From Neisseria shayeganii 871 (GTDB lineage: Bacteria > Pseudomonadota > Gammaproteobacteria > Burkholderiales > Neisseriaceae), in assembly GCF_000226875.1 (NCBI RefSeq), contig NZ_JH164926.1, positions 2,243,020-2,279,106 on the forward strand: a stretch of DNA of 36,087 bases. Reading direction: 5' to 3'. Each line of letters begins with the position of its first letter. Position 1 is the stretch's first letter. The notes beneath the pieces were generated by a model. The model had not been told where the DNA came from, ran no database searches, and saw nothing but the letters and a program-made list of their open reading frames with translations. Position numbers and translations under genes: made by a program. This document shows, piece after piece, positions 29,291-36,087 of the stretch.

Positions 29291-30232
29291 ATGTGTGATT
29301 TCCATTTGCCGCGCAGCCTCAAAATCAAACCCAGCCCCTGGGGCCCGGACGACCAAATCGGCCGCCTCAACTGGATTACCGACGACAGCCGCCGTGAAGT
29401 GATGGAGGCTTTGGATCCGAGCCGCTCTTACGATATTTCGGTGAAATATTTCATCGGCATGCCTTCTTGGTCGGCCGCCGGCGATCCGCCCTTCCAAATC
29501 TGGATGACCCACACCCCTTCGGGCAACGTCAACGACGACCTGCTGGACGTTACCCTGGCCGGCAAAAAACTGATCGGCTACTCCGGCGACGCCATTTCCA
29601 TGTACACCCACTGCGGCACCCACATCGACACCCTCAACCACTTCGGCTACCAAGACACCGTGTGGAACGGCTATACCCAAGCCGAACATTTGGGCAGCCG
29701 CCATTGGCTCAAATGCGGGGCCGAACAGTTTCCGATTATCTGCGCCCGCGCCGTGCTGCTCGATGTGGCGCGCACCAAAGGCGTGGACAGGTTGCCGCCG
29801 TCTTACGGCATCGGCCGCGCCGATTTGGAAGCCACCCTGGCACGCCAGCAGGTGTCCATCCGCCAGGGCGACATCGTGATGATCCGCACCGGCATGATGA
29901 CGGTATGGCCCGACCGCGAAGCCTATCTCACCAACTCGCCCGGCCTCAATCTGGAAGGCGCCGAATTTCTGGTGGGCTTGGGCGCCATGATCATCGGCGC
30001 CGACAACATCGCACTCGAGCAAGGCCCTTCGGTCGAGCCGGACAATTATTTCCCCGTGCACACCTATCTGTTTGCCGAGGCCGGCGTGCCGATTATCGAG
30101 GTGATGAACTTGGAAGAACTGGCCAAAGACGAAGTGTACGAAACGGCCTTCATCGGCCGGGCCATGCCGATAGTCGGCTCCACCGGCGCCCCCATTCAGC
30201 CGGTGGTGTTCCCGATGAAGAAAACGGCTTAA
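29291..30232 (+). CDS. Cyclase-family metal-dependent hydrolase (kynurenine formamidase-like fold)
   Basis: A 313-residue member of the cyclase family (PF04199), which includes kynurenine formamidase, isatin hydrolase and relatives that hydrolyse cyclic or N-acyl substrates. The metal motif HxGTHxDxxxH is exact: His107-Cys-Gly-Thr-His111-Ile-Asp113...His117, in YTHCGTHIDTLNHFGY. A further typical region is GDIVMIRTGMM. TAAGGAG lies 7-8 bases before the ATG at 29291, which is why the longer upstream frame is rejected. An amidase gene follows on the same strand, though a terminator lies between. The pair suggests breakdown of an amide or lactam, but the substrate cannot be named. Confidence 0.88.
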   Translation: MCDFHLPRSLKIKPSPWGPDDQIGRLNWITDDSRREVMEALDPSRSYDISVKYFIGMPSWSAAGDPPFQIWMTHTPSGNVNDDLLDVTLAGKKLIGYSGDAISMYTHCGTHIDTLNHFGYQDTVWNGYTQAEHLGSRHWLKCGAEQFPIICARAVLLDVARTKGVDRLPPSYGIGRADLEATLARQQVSIRQGDIVMIRTGMMTVWPDREAYLTNSPGLNLEGAEFLVGLGAMIIGADNIALEQGPSVEPDNYFPVHTYLFAEAGVPIIEVMNLEELAKDEVYETAFIGRAMPIVGSTGAPIQPVVFPMKKTA

Positions 30233-30241
30233 CGCCGTGCC

Positions 30242-30264
30242 ACGCCCGCCTTGGCGGGCGTTTT
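30242..30264 (+). terminator. Rho-independent terminator after the cyclase-family gene
   Basis: CGCCCGCC-TT-GGCGGGCG followed by TTTT, 10 bases after the stop codon. Confidence 0.8.
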
Positions 30265-30319
30265 CGCCTGCCGCACCTGCCAGAACCTTTGCACAACCGG
30301 CACCGACCCAGGTACGCCC

Positions 30320-31681
30320 ATGATGCCCTTAGCGCCTCCCTACACCATCCGCGCCTTACACCACGCGTTCCGCCACGGCGACACCACGCCCTCAATCCTT
30401 ACCGAACAGATTCTGGCCCGCTGTGCCGACAGCCCGCGCGGCATCCTCACCGATGTTTTTGACGAACGCGCCCTGCGCGAAGCGGCCGCCAGCACCCGCC
30501 GCTGGCAGGCCGGACAGCCCTTGGGTTTGTTCGACGGCATTCCCTGTGTGTGGAAAGACTTGTTCGACGTGGCCGGCAGCGTGACCACCGCCGGCTCGCC
30601 GGCCTACCGCCACCGTCCGCCGGCGGCAGCCGATGCGCCGCTGGTGGCCGCTTTCGGCCGCGCCGGCGGTGTGAACATCGGCAAAGCCGGTTTGTCGGAG
30701 CTGGCCTATTCGGGGCTGGGCATCAACCCCGCTTTCGGCACGCCGCCCAACCCTTTCGACAAGCGGCGCATTCCCGGCGGCTCTTCCAGCGGCAGTGCCG
30801 CCGCCGTGCGGGCAGGCTTGTGCGCCTTCAGCATGGGCAGCGACACCAGCGGCTCCATCCGCATTCCCAGCGCCTTCCACCACCTCACCGGCTACAAGCC
30901 TTCGCGCCACCGTTTCGACCAGCGCCAGGTGTTTCCGCTCTCCACCACGCTGGACGAAGTCGGGCCGATTGCGGCCGGCGTGCAAGACTGCTACGACGCC
31001 GCCAACCTGCTCTCAGGCCGCGAAAGCAGGCTGCTGCAAGGCGCAGATTGGCGGGAAATATCGTTGCTGGTGCCGGAAAATGCGGCTTTGTGGGCAGACA
31101 CCGAGGATGCCGTCCGCTCGGCTTTTCAGGTAGCCTTACAAGGCTTGGCCGCGGCCGGCGCGGCCGTTTGCCGGGCAGACATTCCCGAATTCGATGCCGT
31201 CATGGCCGCGGTGGCCGAACACGGCACATTTGCCGCCGCCGAATCGCTGTATTTCCACCGCAAGGTGCTGGCCGGTGCCGACGGCCGCCTGATCGACCAG
31301 CGCGTGCTCGACCGCATGTTCCGCGCCAAAAGCATGAGTGCAACGGATTATGTGGCCCTGCACGACATCCGCCGGCGTCTGCAACACAGTCTGTGGCAGC
31401 GTTATCCGCACCACATCGTGCTGCTGCCGACGGTGGCGGAGGTGCCGCCGCTGCTCGCCCCGCTGGAAAGCGATGCCGCGCATTACCACCGCATCAATCT
31501 TTTGGTTTTGCGCAATACCAGCCTGTTTAATTTTTTGGATGCCGAGAGCCTGTCTCTGCCGATCGGCTTCAGCGCCCAAGGTCTGCCGGTCGGGCTGATG
31601 CTCTCAACAGCACCGGGGCAGGACGAACGGCTGTTTCAGGTAGCCCGGGCGGCAGAGCGGCTGCTGGCCGAAGCAGGCTGA
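30320..31681 (+). CDS. Amidase (amidase-signature family)
   Basis: A 453-residue amidase-signature enzyme. The catalytic triad is visible: Lys79 in CVWKDLFDV, the cis-Ser in GGSSSGSAAAVRAG (residues 153-166) and the nucleophile Ser179 in GSDTSGSIRIPS, where the usual GGS is SGS. C-terminal PIGFSAQGLPVGLML also fits. Members hydrolyse amides from simple carboxamides to allophanate; there is no GatB/GatC neighbour, so this is not tRNA amidotransferase. The ATG at 30320 (followed by another ATG) has AGGT nearby. A DUS is read in-frame as FQVA at about residue 270. The stop codon TGA falls at an AGGCT|GAGACC junction that looks like a solo MITE-A end. Confidence 0.88.
   Translation: MMPLAPPYTIRALHHAFRHGDTTPSILTEQILARCADSPRGILTDVFDERALREAAASTRRWQAGQPLGLFDGIPCVWKDLFDVAGSVTTAGSPAYRHRPPAAADAPLVAAFGRAGGVNIGKAGLSELAYSGLGINPAFGTPPNPFDKRRIPGGSSSGSAAAVRAGLCAFSMGSDTSGSIRIPSAFHHLTGYKPSRHRFDQRQVFPLSTTLDEVGPIAAGVQDCYDAANLLSGRESRLLQGADWREISLLVPENAALWADTEDAVRSAFQVALQGLAAAGAAVCRADIPEFDAVMAAVAEHGTFAAAESLYFHRKVLAGADGRLIDQRVLDRMFRAKSMSATDYVALHDIRRRLQHSLWQRYPHHIVLLPTVAEVPPLLAPLESDAAHYHRINLLVLRNTSLFNFLDAESLSLPIGFSAQGLPVGLMLSTAPGQDERLFQVARAAERLLAEAG
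31125..31136 (-). repeat. DUS inside the amidase gene
   Basis: Exact TTCAGGTAGCCT, read as Phe-Gln-Val-Ala in frame. Confidence 0.8.
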
Positions 31682-31693
31682 GACCTTTGCAAA
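31680..31693. repeat. Solo MITE-A end at the amidase stop codon
   Basis: GAGACCTTTGCAAA is preceded by AGGCT, the same left junction as intact copies 2 and 4; the rest of the element is absent. The TGA stop at 31679-31681 spans the junction. Confidence 0.55.
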
Positions 31694-31701
31694 CAAGCAA
31701 T

Positions 31702-31732
31702 AAAAAACGAACGGCCGAACCGTTCGTTTTTT
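31702..31732. terminator. Bidirectional terminator
   Basis: AAAAAACGAACGG and its complement CCGTTCGTTTTTT with a 5-base loop, between convergent amidase (+) and DUF533 (-) genes. Confidence 0.9.
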
Positions 31733-31744
31733 GTGCAGCGGATG

Positions 31745-32401
31745 TTAAAAACCGGCCTGCTGTTCCAGATTGTCCACCAGCGCCTCGTCCAACTTCAGCG
31801 CATGGGAGAGCTGTGACAGGAACACGATTTCTTTGCGTGCCAAGTCGCCGCACACCATACGGGCGGCCAAGTAGGCTTCGGCAGCCAAAGCAGTGTTTTG
31901 GCCGATTTCGGCGGCAATCTCGGCGGGCGTGGCCGGACGGGCGGCCTCGGCGGCCAGCCATTGCTGCAACTCGGGATCATCGCCGCCCTCGCTGCTGATC
32001 AGACGGCGTTCTTCATCGTCGATCAGGCCGTCGGCAGCCGCTGCGGCAATCATGGTGCGCAAAATCACGCGGCCGGCGGTTTCGGCGGCGGCGCCGCTGG
32101 GCTCGAATGCCGAAGGCGGCAGCGGCGCAGCGGCCGCCGCCGGCTGGTTTTGGTTATTCTTTTGGCTCTGCCAGTTTTGATAGGCGTGGTAGGCCAAGGC
32201 ACCCAAAGCGGCCATCGAGCCGGCACGCGCCCATTTTTGGGTGTTTCTCTTTTTCAATATGCCGGAGAGCAGGCTGCTGGCGGCGGCGGCACCGCCCACT
32301 TTCATCAACAGATCTTTCGGGTTGGCGGAAGAACGGGCAGCCGGTTTGCCGGCGCCGTGTACGGAACCCAACACTTGGTTGAGCAGTTTGTTGAAATCCA
32401 T
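31745..32401 (-). CDS. DUF533 / TerB-like protein (YebE type)
   Basis: A 218-residue protein. The N-terminal half (MDFNKLLNQVLGS, then a Gly/Ala-rich stretch GGAAAASSLLSGI and WARAGSMAALGALAYHAYQNWQ) contains one likely membrane-associated segment. A Pro/Ala-rich linker leads to the C-terminal TerB-like helical domain (RVILRTMIAAAAADGLIDDEERRLI...MVCGDLARKEIVFLSQLSHALKLDEALVDNLEQQAG), whose acidic DGLIDDEE motif is typical. This is the DUF533 arrangement of E. coli YebE, whose biochemical role is unknown. AGGAGGT lies 6 bases before the ATG at 32401. Confidence 0.85.
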   Translation of the reverse strand: MDFNKLLNQVLGSVHGAGKPAARSSANPKDLLMKVGGAAAASSLLSGILKKRNTQKWARAGSMAALGALAYHAYQNWQSQKNNQNQPAAAAAPLPPSAFEPSGAAAETAGRVILRTMIAAAAADGLIDDEERRLISSEGGDDPELQQWLAAEAARPATPAEIAAEIGQNTALAAEAYLAARMVCGDLARKEIVFLSQLSHALKLDEALVDNLEQQAGF

Positions 32402-32616
32402 GGGAGACCTCCTGAAGTGGTGATACGCGCGTGGCGGAAAATAACAGTGCCTGCACACATGGGGGCACGGACAAAGAAACAAGCCGCTTGGAAACGGCTT
32501 TACATAACTTTGTTCTGAGGCCGGCCGCCATAAAGCCTTGCGGCGGTATTGGCGCTTAGCAATCCTGCCTGCGGCCTTGCCAAACCGCTTCGCACGCTTT
32601 CTGATGACACGCTCTC

Positions 32617-32628
32617 AGGCTACCTGAA
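32617..32628 (+). repeat. DUS overlapping the DUF192 stop codon
   Basis: Exact AGGCTACCTGAA. On the coding (minus) strand it is read TTC AGG TAG, giving the last two residues and the stop. Confidence 0.85.
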
Positions 32629-33069
32629 AACCGGCAAACCCCGCACCAGATGGCCGACACCGATGCCGTGCCCGGCAAACCAGCCACGGTTCATTTCCAG
32701 CGCATAACGCACCGGCTCGGGCGAACAATGGATGCGGGTGGAATACGGCACCATATCGTGCAGCGAAGCAATGCGGCCGTCTTCGCGGATAAAAGCCGCA
32801 GTCAGCGGCAGAGGCGTGTGGCGCATCCACAAACATTGCACGGCGGTTTGGTCGAACACAAACAGCATGCCTTCGTTGGCCGGCATACGGCGGCGGTACA
32901 TCAAGCCGATTTGTTGCGAGGTCTCGTCGGCAGCCATCTGCACCTCGGCCGCCTGGCCGTTGAGCGTCAGCGTGGTGCGCGGCAAGTCAAGCTGGGGCAG
33001 CGGCTCCGCAGCGGCGGCAGAAAGACCGGCAGCCCATACCGCCGCCGCTGTGCGAAAACGCCGACGCAT
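32620..33069 (-). CDS. DUF192 exported protein
   Basis: A 149-residue protein with a signal peptide (MRRRFRTAAAVWAAGLSAAAA) and a DUF192 domain: VQMAADETSQQIGLMYRRRMPANEGMLFVFDQ, WMRHTPLPLTAAFI, and ALEMNRGWFAGHGIGVGHLV. DUF192 proteins are small, widespread, mostly periplasmic or extracytoplasmic, with no settled function. The ATG at 33069 follows the stop of the upstream coiled-coil gene by 4 bases, so the two are probably translationally coupled; no strong ribosome site is seen. The gene ends inside a DUS. Confidence 0.85.
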   Translation of the reverse strand: MRRRFRTAAAVWAAGLSAAAAEPLPQLDLPRTTLTLNGQAAEVQMAADETSQQIGLMYRRRMPANEGMLFVFDQTAVQCLWMRHTPLPLTAAFIREDGRIASLHDMVPYSTRIHCSPEPVRYALEMNRGWFAGHGIGVGHLVRGLPVFR

Positions 33070-33073
33070 GGAT

Positions 33074-33403
33074 TTAGCGGCCGTGCACAGCCGTCCAAGC
33101 CGCATCCAAACGGCGGCCGGCGGCTTCCAAGGTGCTGCCGGCCTGCTGGGCGGCCACATCGGCTTCGTTCAACTCGCTTTGCAAACGGGCGGCTTCGGCC
33201 TGTTTTTGCTGGATGGTGGCCTGCACTGTCTGCAGACGCTGGCGCAGTGTGCCGACTTTGGCCGTATAGTCGGTTTGGGCTTTCAGCGCTTCCTGATAGG
33301 CGATTTGGGCGCTGAGCAGCTCGGTTTGGGCCGCGGATTGATCGGCCAGTGCCGGCGCGGCGGCCAGCAGCAGGCAACAAAAAGCAGTCACACGGGACAT
33401 CAT
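33074..33403 (-). CDS. Exported coiled-coil protein, function unknown
   Basis: A 109-residue protein with a signal peptide (MMSRVTAFCCLLLAAAPALA, cleavage near ALA-DQ). The rest is an almost continuous alpha-helical coiled coil rich in Gln, Ala and Leu (QTELLSAQIAYQEALKAQTDY, LRQRLQTVQATIQQKQAEAARLQSELNEADVAAQQ). AGGAG stands 5-6 bases before the ATG at 33403. It probably forms a two-gene unit with the DUF192 gene. It may be a periplasmic scaffold or envelope protein, but I cannot name a family. Confidence 0.68.
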   Translation of the reverse strand: MMSRVTAFCCLLLAAAPALADQSAAQTELLSAQIAYQEALKAQTDYTAKVGTLRQRLQTVQATIQQKQAEAARLQSELNEADVAAQQAGSTLEAAGRRLDAAWTAVHGR

Positions 33404-33485
33404 GGGTTCTCCTGAAAAAAGGCTCAGGCAACCGGCATCATCAGCAACGGGCTACCTGAAAACGGAACGGGCCGGACAGCCGTTT

Positions 33486-33917
33486 TTACAGCGCCTGACG
33501 GCACACTTTCTCAAACTGGTTGCCACTGGCCGAACCCTTTACCACCGGCTGGGCACGCAGATTGGTGTAGCGGTGGGCGGCCAGCACATTGCCGGCGGCA
33601 TCAAACATCTGCACGCCCAGCAGGCGGTAGGTGCGGGCGCGGCAGTCCATCTGCCATTCGTTGACCGCAGATTTGTAGCGCGGGGTGTTGATGTAGTGTT
33701 CTTTGGCCGGATCGCGCACGGTAATGCGTTCGCGGAAGGTGGCGCTGTGGTTTTGGCTGCGGATGCTGGCGGTGTCGATGGCATGACTGACATTGCCGTT
33801 GGGGCTGGTGCCGATGTCCTGCCAGCTGCCGCCCAAAGCGGGATTGGCCGGCTGCATCACGGTACAGGCGCCCAGCAGCAGGACCGCAGCGGCGGCGGTG
33901 AGGTGCAGGGTTTTCAT
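33486..33917 (-). CDS. Lipoprotein with surface-adhesin-E-like domain
   Basis: A 143-residue protein with a lipoprotein signal (MKTLHLTAAAAVLLLGAC, lipidated Cys 18). The mature domain matches the pattern of the surface-adhesin protein E family: WQDIGTSPNGNVSHAIDTASI, ATFRERITVRDP, then YKSAVNEWQMDCRARTYRLLGVQMFDAAGNVL with a conserved Cys and a second Cys near the C-terminus (EKVCRQAL). In Haemophilus, protein E binds host matrix, but many relatives have no tested role. The ATG at 33917 is supported by AAAGGAAAG 6 bases upstream. A DUS abuts this ribosome site. Assignment is by pattern. Confidence 0.72.
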   Translation of the reverse strand: MKTLHLTAAAAVLLLGACTVMQPANPALGGSWQDIGTSPNGNVSHAIDTASIRSQNHSATFRERITVRDPAKEHYINTPRYKSAVNEWQMDCRARTYRLLGVQMFDAAGNVLAAHRYTNLRAQPVVKGSASGNQFEKVCRQAL

Positions 33918-33926
33918 GACTTTCCT

Positions 33927-33938
33927 TTCAGGTAGCCT
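33927..33938 (-). repeat. DUS joined to a ribosome-binding site
   Basis: On the minus strand AGGCTACCTGAA runs directly into AGGAAAGTC-ATG, so the DUS 3' end overlaps the Shine-Dalgarno region of the lipoprotein gene. Confidence 0.8.
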
Positions 33939-34000
33939 GCAAACGCTATAAAATACCGCGTTTTGCGGCACTCGGCGGCAGGCGCAATCGAATCCGCGCC

Positions 34001-34006
34001 ATTATA
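34001..34006 (-). promoter_or_regulatory. -10 element of the lipoprotein gene
   Basis: TATAAT on the minus strand in the context TTGGGCTATAATGG, 84 bases before the start. The -35 is not convincing. Confidence 0.35.
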
Positions 34007-34060
34007 GCCCAATCGGCGGCGGCATGACCGCCGCGCCGCCCGACGCTTTTTCCCAGACAC

Positions 34061-35869
34061 ATGATGCCCGATTCCCACGCCCTTTCCGTTTTGCACGATG
34101 TATTCGGCTACCCGGCTTTCCGCGGCAGCCAGGCCGAGATTGTGGCGGCGCTCGCCGGCGGGCAGAACCTGCTGGTGCTGATGCCCACCGGCGGCGGCAA
34201 ATCGCTGTGCTACCAAATTCCGGCACTGATGCGCGACGGCGTGGCGGTGGTGGTGTCGCCGCTGATTGCGCTGATGGACGACCAAGTGGCCAGCCTGCGC
34301 GCCGCCGGGGTGGCGGCGGCAGGCGTGCACAGCGGAGTGCCGGCGGAAGAAGTGAGGCGGATTGCCGACGAAATCGAACAAGGCTACCTGAAGCTCTTAT
34401 ATGTCTCACCAGAAAGATTGGTCACCGAGCGTTTCCTGCGCTTTCTCGACCACACGCGGGTGAGCCTGTTTGCCATCGACGAAGCACACTGCGTCAGCCA
34501 ATGGGGGCACGATTTCCGCCCCGAATACCGCCAACTGGGCCTGTTGGCCGAGCGCTATCCCGATGTGCCGCGCATCGCGCTCACCGCCACCGCCGATGCC
34601 GAAACCCGGGCCGACATCCGCCATTATCTGCGCCTGGAAGAGGCCGCCGAATTTGTGGCCAGCTTCGACCGGCCGAATCTGTATTACCAAGTCATCGAAA
34701 AAAACAACGGCAAAAAGCAGCTGCTGGATTTTCTCAACAGCCGGCCGCGCGGCGAAAGCGGCATTGTGTATTGCCTGAGCCGCAAAAAAGTGGAAGACGT
34801 GGCGGCTTTTCTGCGCGAAAGCGGCCACCACGCGCTGCCTTACCACGCCGGCCTGAGCATGGAAACCCGCAGCGAGCACCAGCGCCGCTTCACCCACGAA
34901 GACGGGGTGATTATTGTGGCCACGGTGGCTTTCGGCATGGGCATCGACAAACCCGACGTGCGTTTTGTCGCCCATTTGGATATGCCGCAGAGCATCGAAC
35001 ACTTTTATCAGGAAAGCGGCCGCGCCGGGCGCGACGGCCAGCCGGCCGCCAGCTGGCTCTGCTACGGCCTCAACGATTACGCCCTGTTGCGCGAACGCAT
35101 TCTGAGCGGCAACAGCGACGACTTCCAGAAAAACATCGAATTGCAAAAACTGGACGCCATGTTTGCCGTGTGCGAAACCGCCGGCTGCCGGCGGGTGCCG
35201 CTGCTGCAGCATTTCGGCCAGAGCAGCCAACCCTGCGGCCACTGCGACAACTGCCTGCACCCGCCGGTGCGCTTCGATGCCACCGAACTGGTGCAGAAAC
35301 TGCTCAGCTGCGTTTACCGCGTCGGCCAGCGCTTTGCCGCCGGCTATGTGATCAATGTTTTGCGCGGCAAAACGGAAGACTGGATACGCGACAACCGCCA
35401 CCACCAACTCTCCACCTTTGGCATCGGCGCCCAGCTGTCGGACAAAGAATGGCGCGGCGTGGTCCGCCAATGCATCGGCTTGGGCTACCTGAACACCGAC
35501 CCGCTCAACCACCATGCCCTGCGGCTGAACGAAAGCGCGGTGGCCGTGCTCAAAGGCGAGCAGACGGTAATGCTGCGGCCGCTCAAGCGCGAAAAAGCGG
35601 CCACCCGCCTGCCGAAAGAGCAATGGCTGCGCACCGAACGCGAAGAACGCGTGTGGCAGGCCCTGCGCCAATGGCGCAGCGAACGCGCCAAAGCCGACGA
35701 CGTGCCGGCCTACATCATCTGCGGCGACCGCACGCTGCAGGACATCGTGCAGCAACGGCCGGACACACTCGCCGCGCTGCATGAGATTTACGGCTTGGGC
35801 GAGGCGAAAATCGACAAATTCGGTGCCGATATTTTGGCGGTATGCCTGCCTTTGTGGGCGGAAGAATAA
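34061..35869 (+). CDS. recQ: ATP-dependent DNA helicase RecQ
   Basis: A 602-residue 3'-5' DNA helicase of recombination and fork repair. Domains in order are as follows. Helicase core, with Walker A MPTGGGKS (residues 41-48) and DEAH (140-143) followed by the RecQ aromatic loop CVSQWGHDFRP. Second RecA-like domain, with ATVAFGMGIDKPDVRFVAH and QESGRAGRDGQPA. RQC region, with four zinc-type Cys in CETAGC...QPCGHCDNC and a winged helix. One HRDC domain at the C-terminus (WLRTEREERVWQALRQWRSERAKADDVPAYIICGDRTLQDI). Length is normal. It starts with a double ATG and a weak ribosome site. A DUS is read in-frame as GYLK near residue 108. Confidence 0.96.
   Translation: MMPDSHALSVLHDVFGYPAFRGSQAEIVAALAGGQNLLVLMPTGGGKSLCYQIPALMRDGVAVVVSPLIALMDDQVASLRAAGVAAAGVHSGVPAEEVRRIADEIEQGYLKLLYVSPERLVTERFLRFLDHTRVSLFAIDEAHCVSQWGHDFRPEYRQLGLLAERYPDVPRIALTATADAETRADIRHYLRLEEAAEFVASFDRPNLYYQVIEKNNGKKQLLDFLNSRPRGESGIVYCLSRKKVEDVAAFLRESGHHALPYHAGLSMETRSEHQRRFTHEDGVIIVATVAFGMGIDKPDVRFVAHLDMPQSIEHFYQESGRAGRDGQPAASWLCYGLNDYALLRERILSGNSDDFQKNIELQKLDAMFAVCETAGCRRVPLLQHFGQSSQPCGHCDNCLHPPVRFDATELVQKLLSCVYRVGQRFAAGYVINVLRGKTEDWIRDNRHHQLSTFGIGAQLSDKEWRGVVRQCIGLGYLNTDPLNHHALRLNESAVAVLKGEQTVMLRPLKREKAATRLPKEQWLRTEREERVWQALRQWRSERAKADDVPAYIICGDRTLQDIVQQRPDTLAALHEIYGLGEAKIDKFGADILAVCLPLWAEE
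34381..34392 (+). repeat. DUS inside recQ
   Basis: Exact AGGCTACCTGAA, encoding GYLK within EQGYLKLLY. Confidence 0.85.
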
Positions 35870-35894
35870 AGCTACGACAATGATGAATCAGGTT

Positions 35895-35906
35895 TTCAGG
35901 TAGCCT
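35895..35906 (-). repeat. DUS, Eikenella dialect, after recQ
   Basis: Exact TTCAGGTAGCCT 26 bases beyond the recQ stop. Confidence 0.85.
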
Positions 35907-35938
35907 GAAGCGGCCCCACGCCCATTCTTCATGAGGCT

Positions 35939-36081
35939 GAGACCTTTGCAAAACCCTCAGATGTGGATGCAGTTCAAGGCGTAGCAGCGCAGCGAGTGCA
36001 GACATATCATATAGATAGGCAAGCGAGCGAGCAGCACACAACGCAGAAATGCGCCGCAGATGGGGGTTTTGCAAAGGTCTC
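35939..36081. mobile_element. MITE-A copy 4 (143 bp)
   Basis: The ends are GAGACCTTTGCAAAACC and its complement. The flanks are identical AGGCT (35934-35938 and 36082-36086), the cleanest 5-base duplication of the set. Short form, like copy 1. No coding capacity. Confidence 0.88.
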
Positions 36082-36087
36082 AGGCTG

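Noticed and set aside
30320..31681. Amidase as GatA of the tRNA amidotransferase
   Set aside because: No gatB or gatC is adjacent, and the nucleophile loop (SDTSGS) and overall sequence differ from GatA; a general amidase is more likely.
34406..35782. Minus-strand open frame of 458 codons
   Set aside because: Antisense to recQ, which has all helicase motifs.

Overview
The window looks like chromosome from an Eikenella-type member of the Neisseriaceae. The main evidence is the 12-mer AGGCTACCTGAA (or its complement TTCAGGTAGCCT). It occurs exactly more than 20 times and matches the DNA uptake sequence (DUS) dialect described for Eikenella corrodens (AG-eikDUS). The housekeeping proteins (ValS, RecQ, CdsA, ThiG, PrlC, PstCAB-PhoBR) are betaproteobacterial in character. 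I found no tRNA, rRNA, CRISPR array, prophage or plasmid genes.

Layout. 1-3.4 kb: an AruI-like ThDP enzyme, a small membrane protein and repeat-rich spacer DNA. 3.4-4.35 kb: a LysR regulator with a MITE directly in front of it. 4.5-9.65 kb: a compact island (TetR/HPP pair, MliC-like lipoprotein, small DUF protein, CPBP-family membrane protein, Old Yellow Enzyme homologue, alpha/beta hydrolase). Here the uptake sequences change from the Eikenella dialect to Neisseria dialects (AGGCCGTCTGAA and TGCCTGTCTGAA). 9.8-13 kb: two membrane proteins, hpaR-hpaC without hpaB, and cdsA. 13-14.1 kb: a decayed IS5-type element and MITE debris. 14.1-19.1 kb: a minus-strand pstC-pstA-pstB-phoB-phoR operon with no pstS or phoU, and with a MITE between pstC and pstA. 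19.3-22.6 kb: an M16-family protein without the zinc motif, and a BCCT transporter. 22.8-29.1 kb: prlC, valS and thiG. 29.3-31.7 kb: a metal-dependent cyclase-family hydrolase followed by an amidase. 31.7-34 kb: four minus-strand genes (DUF533, DUF192, a coiled-coil periplasmic protein, a surface-adhesin-E-like lipoprotein). 34-36 kb: recQ, then a last MITE copy at the right edge.

Two short non-autonomous repeat families stand out. MITE-A (143-182 bp, ends GAGACCTTTGCAAAA) has four good copies, one decayed copy and solo ends. Its preferred site is AGGCT/AGCCT, and its ends resemble those of the decayed IS5-type element near 13.0-13.7 kb. MITE-B (208 bp) has perfect 14-bp ends including CTAG and sits at the lysR promoter. 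Inverted DUS pairs mark many gene ends and probably act as terminators.

I did not find a clearly new multi-gene system. The observations most worth a second look are the DUS-dialect island, the MITE-A insertions (particularly inside the pst operon), the catalytically dead M16 homologue standing alone, the pst operon without pstS, and the cyclase-amidase pair.
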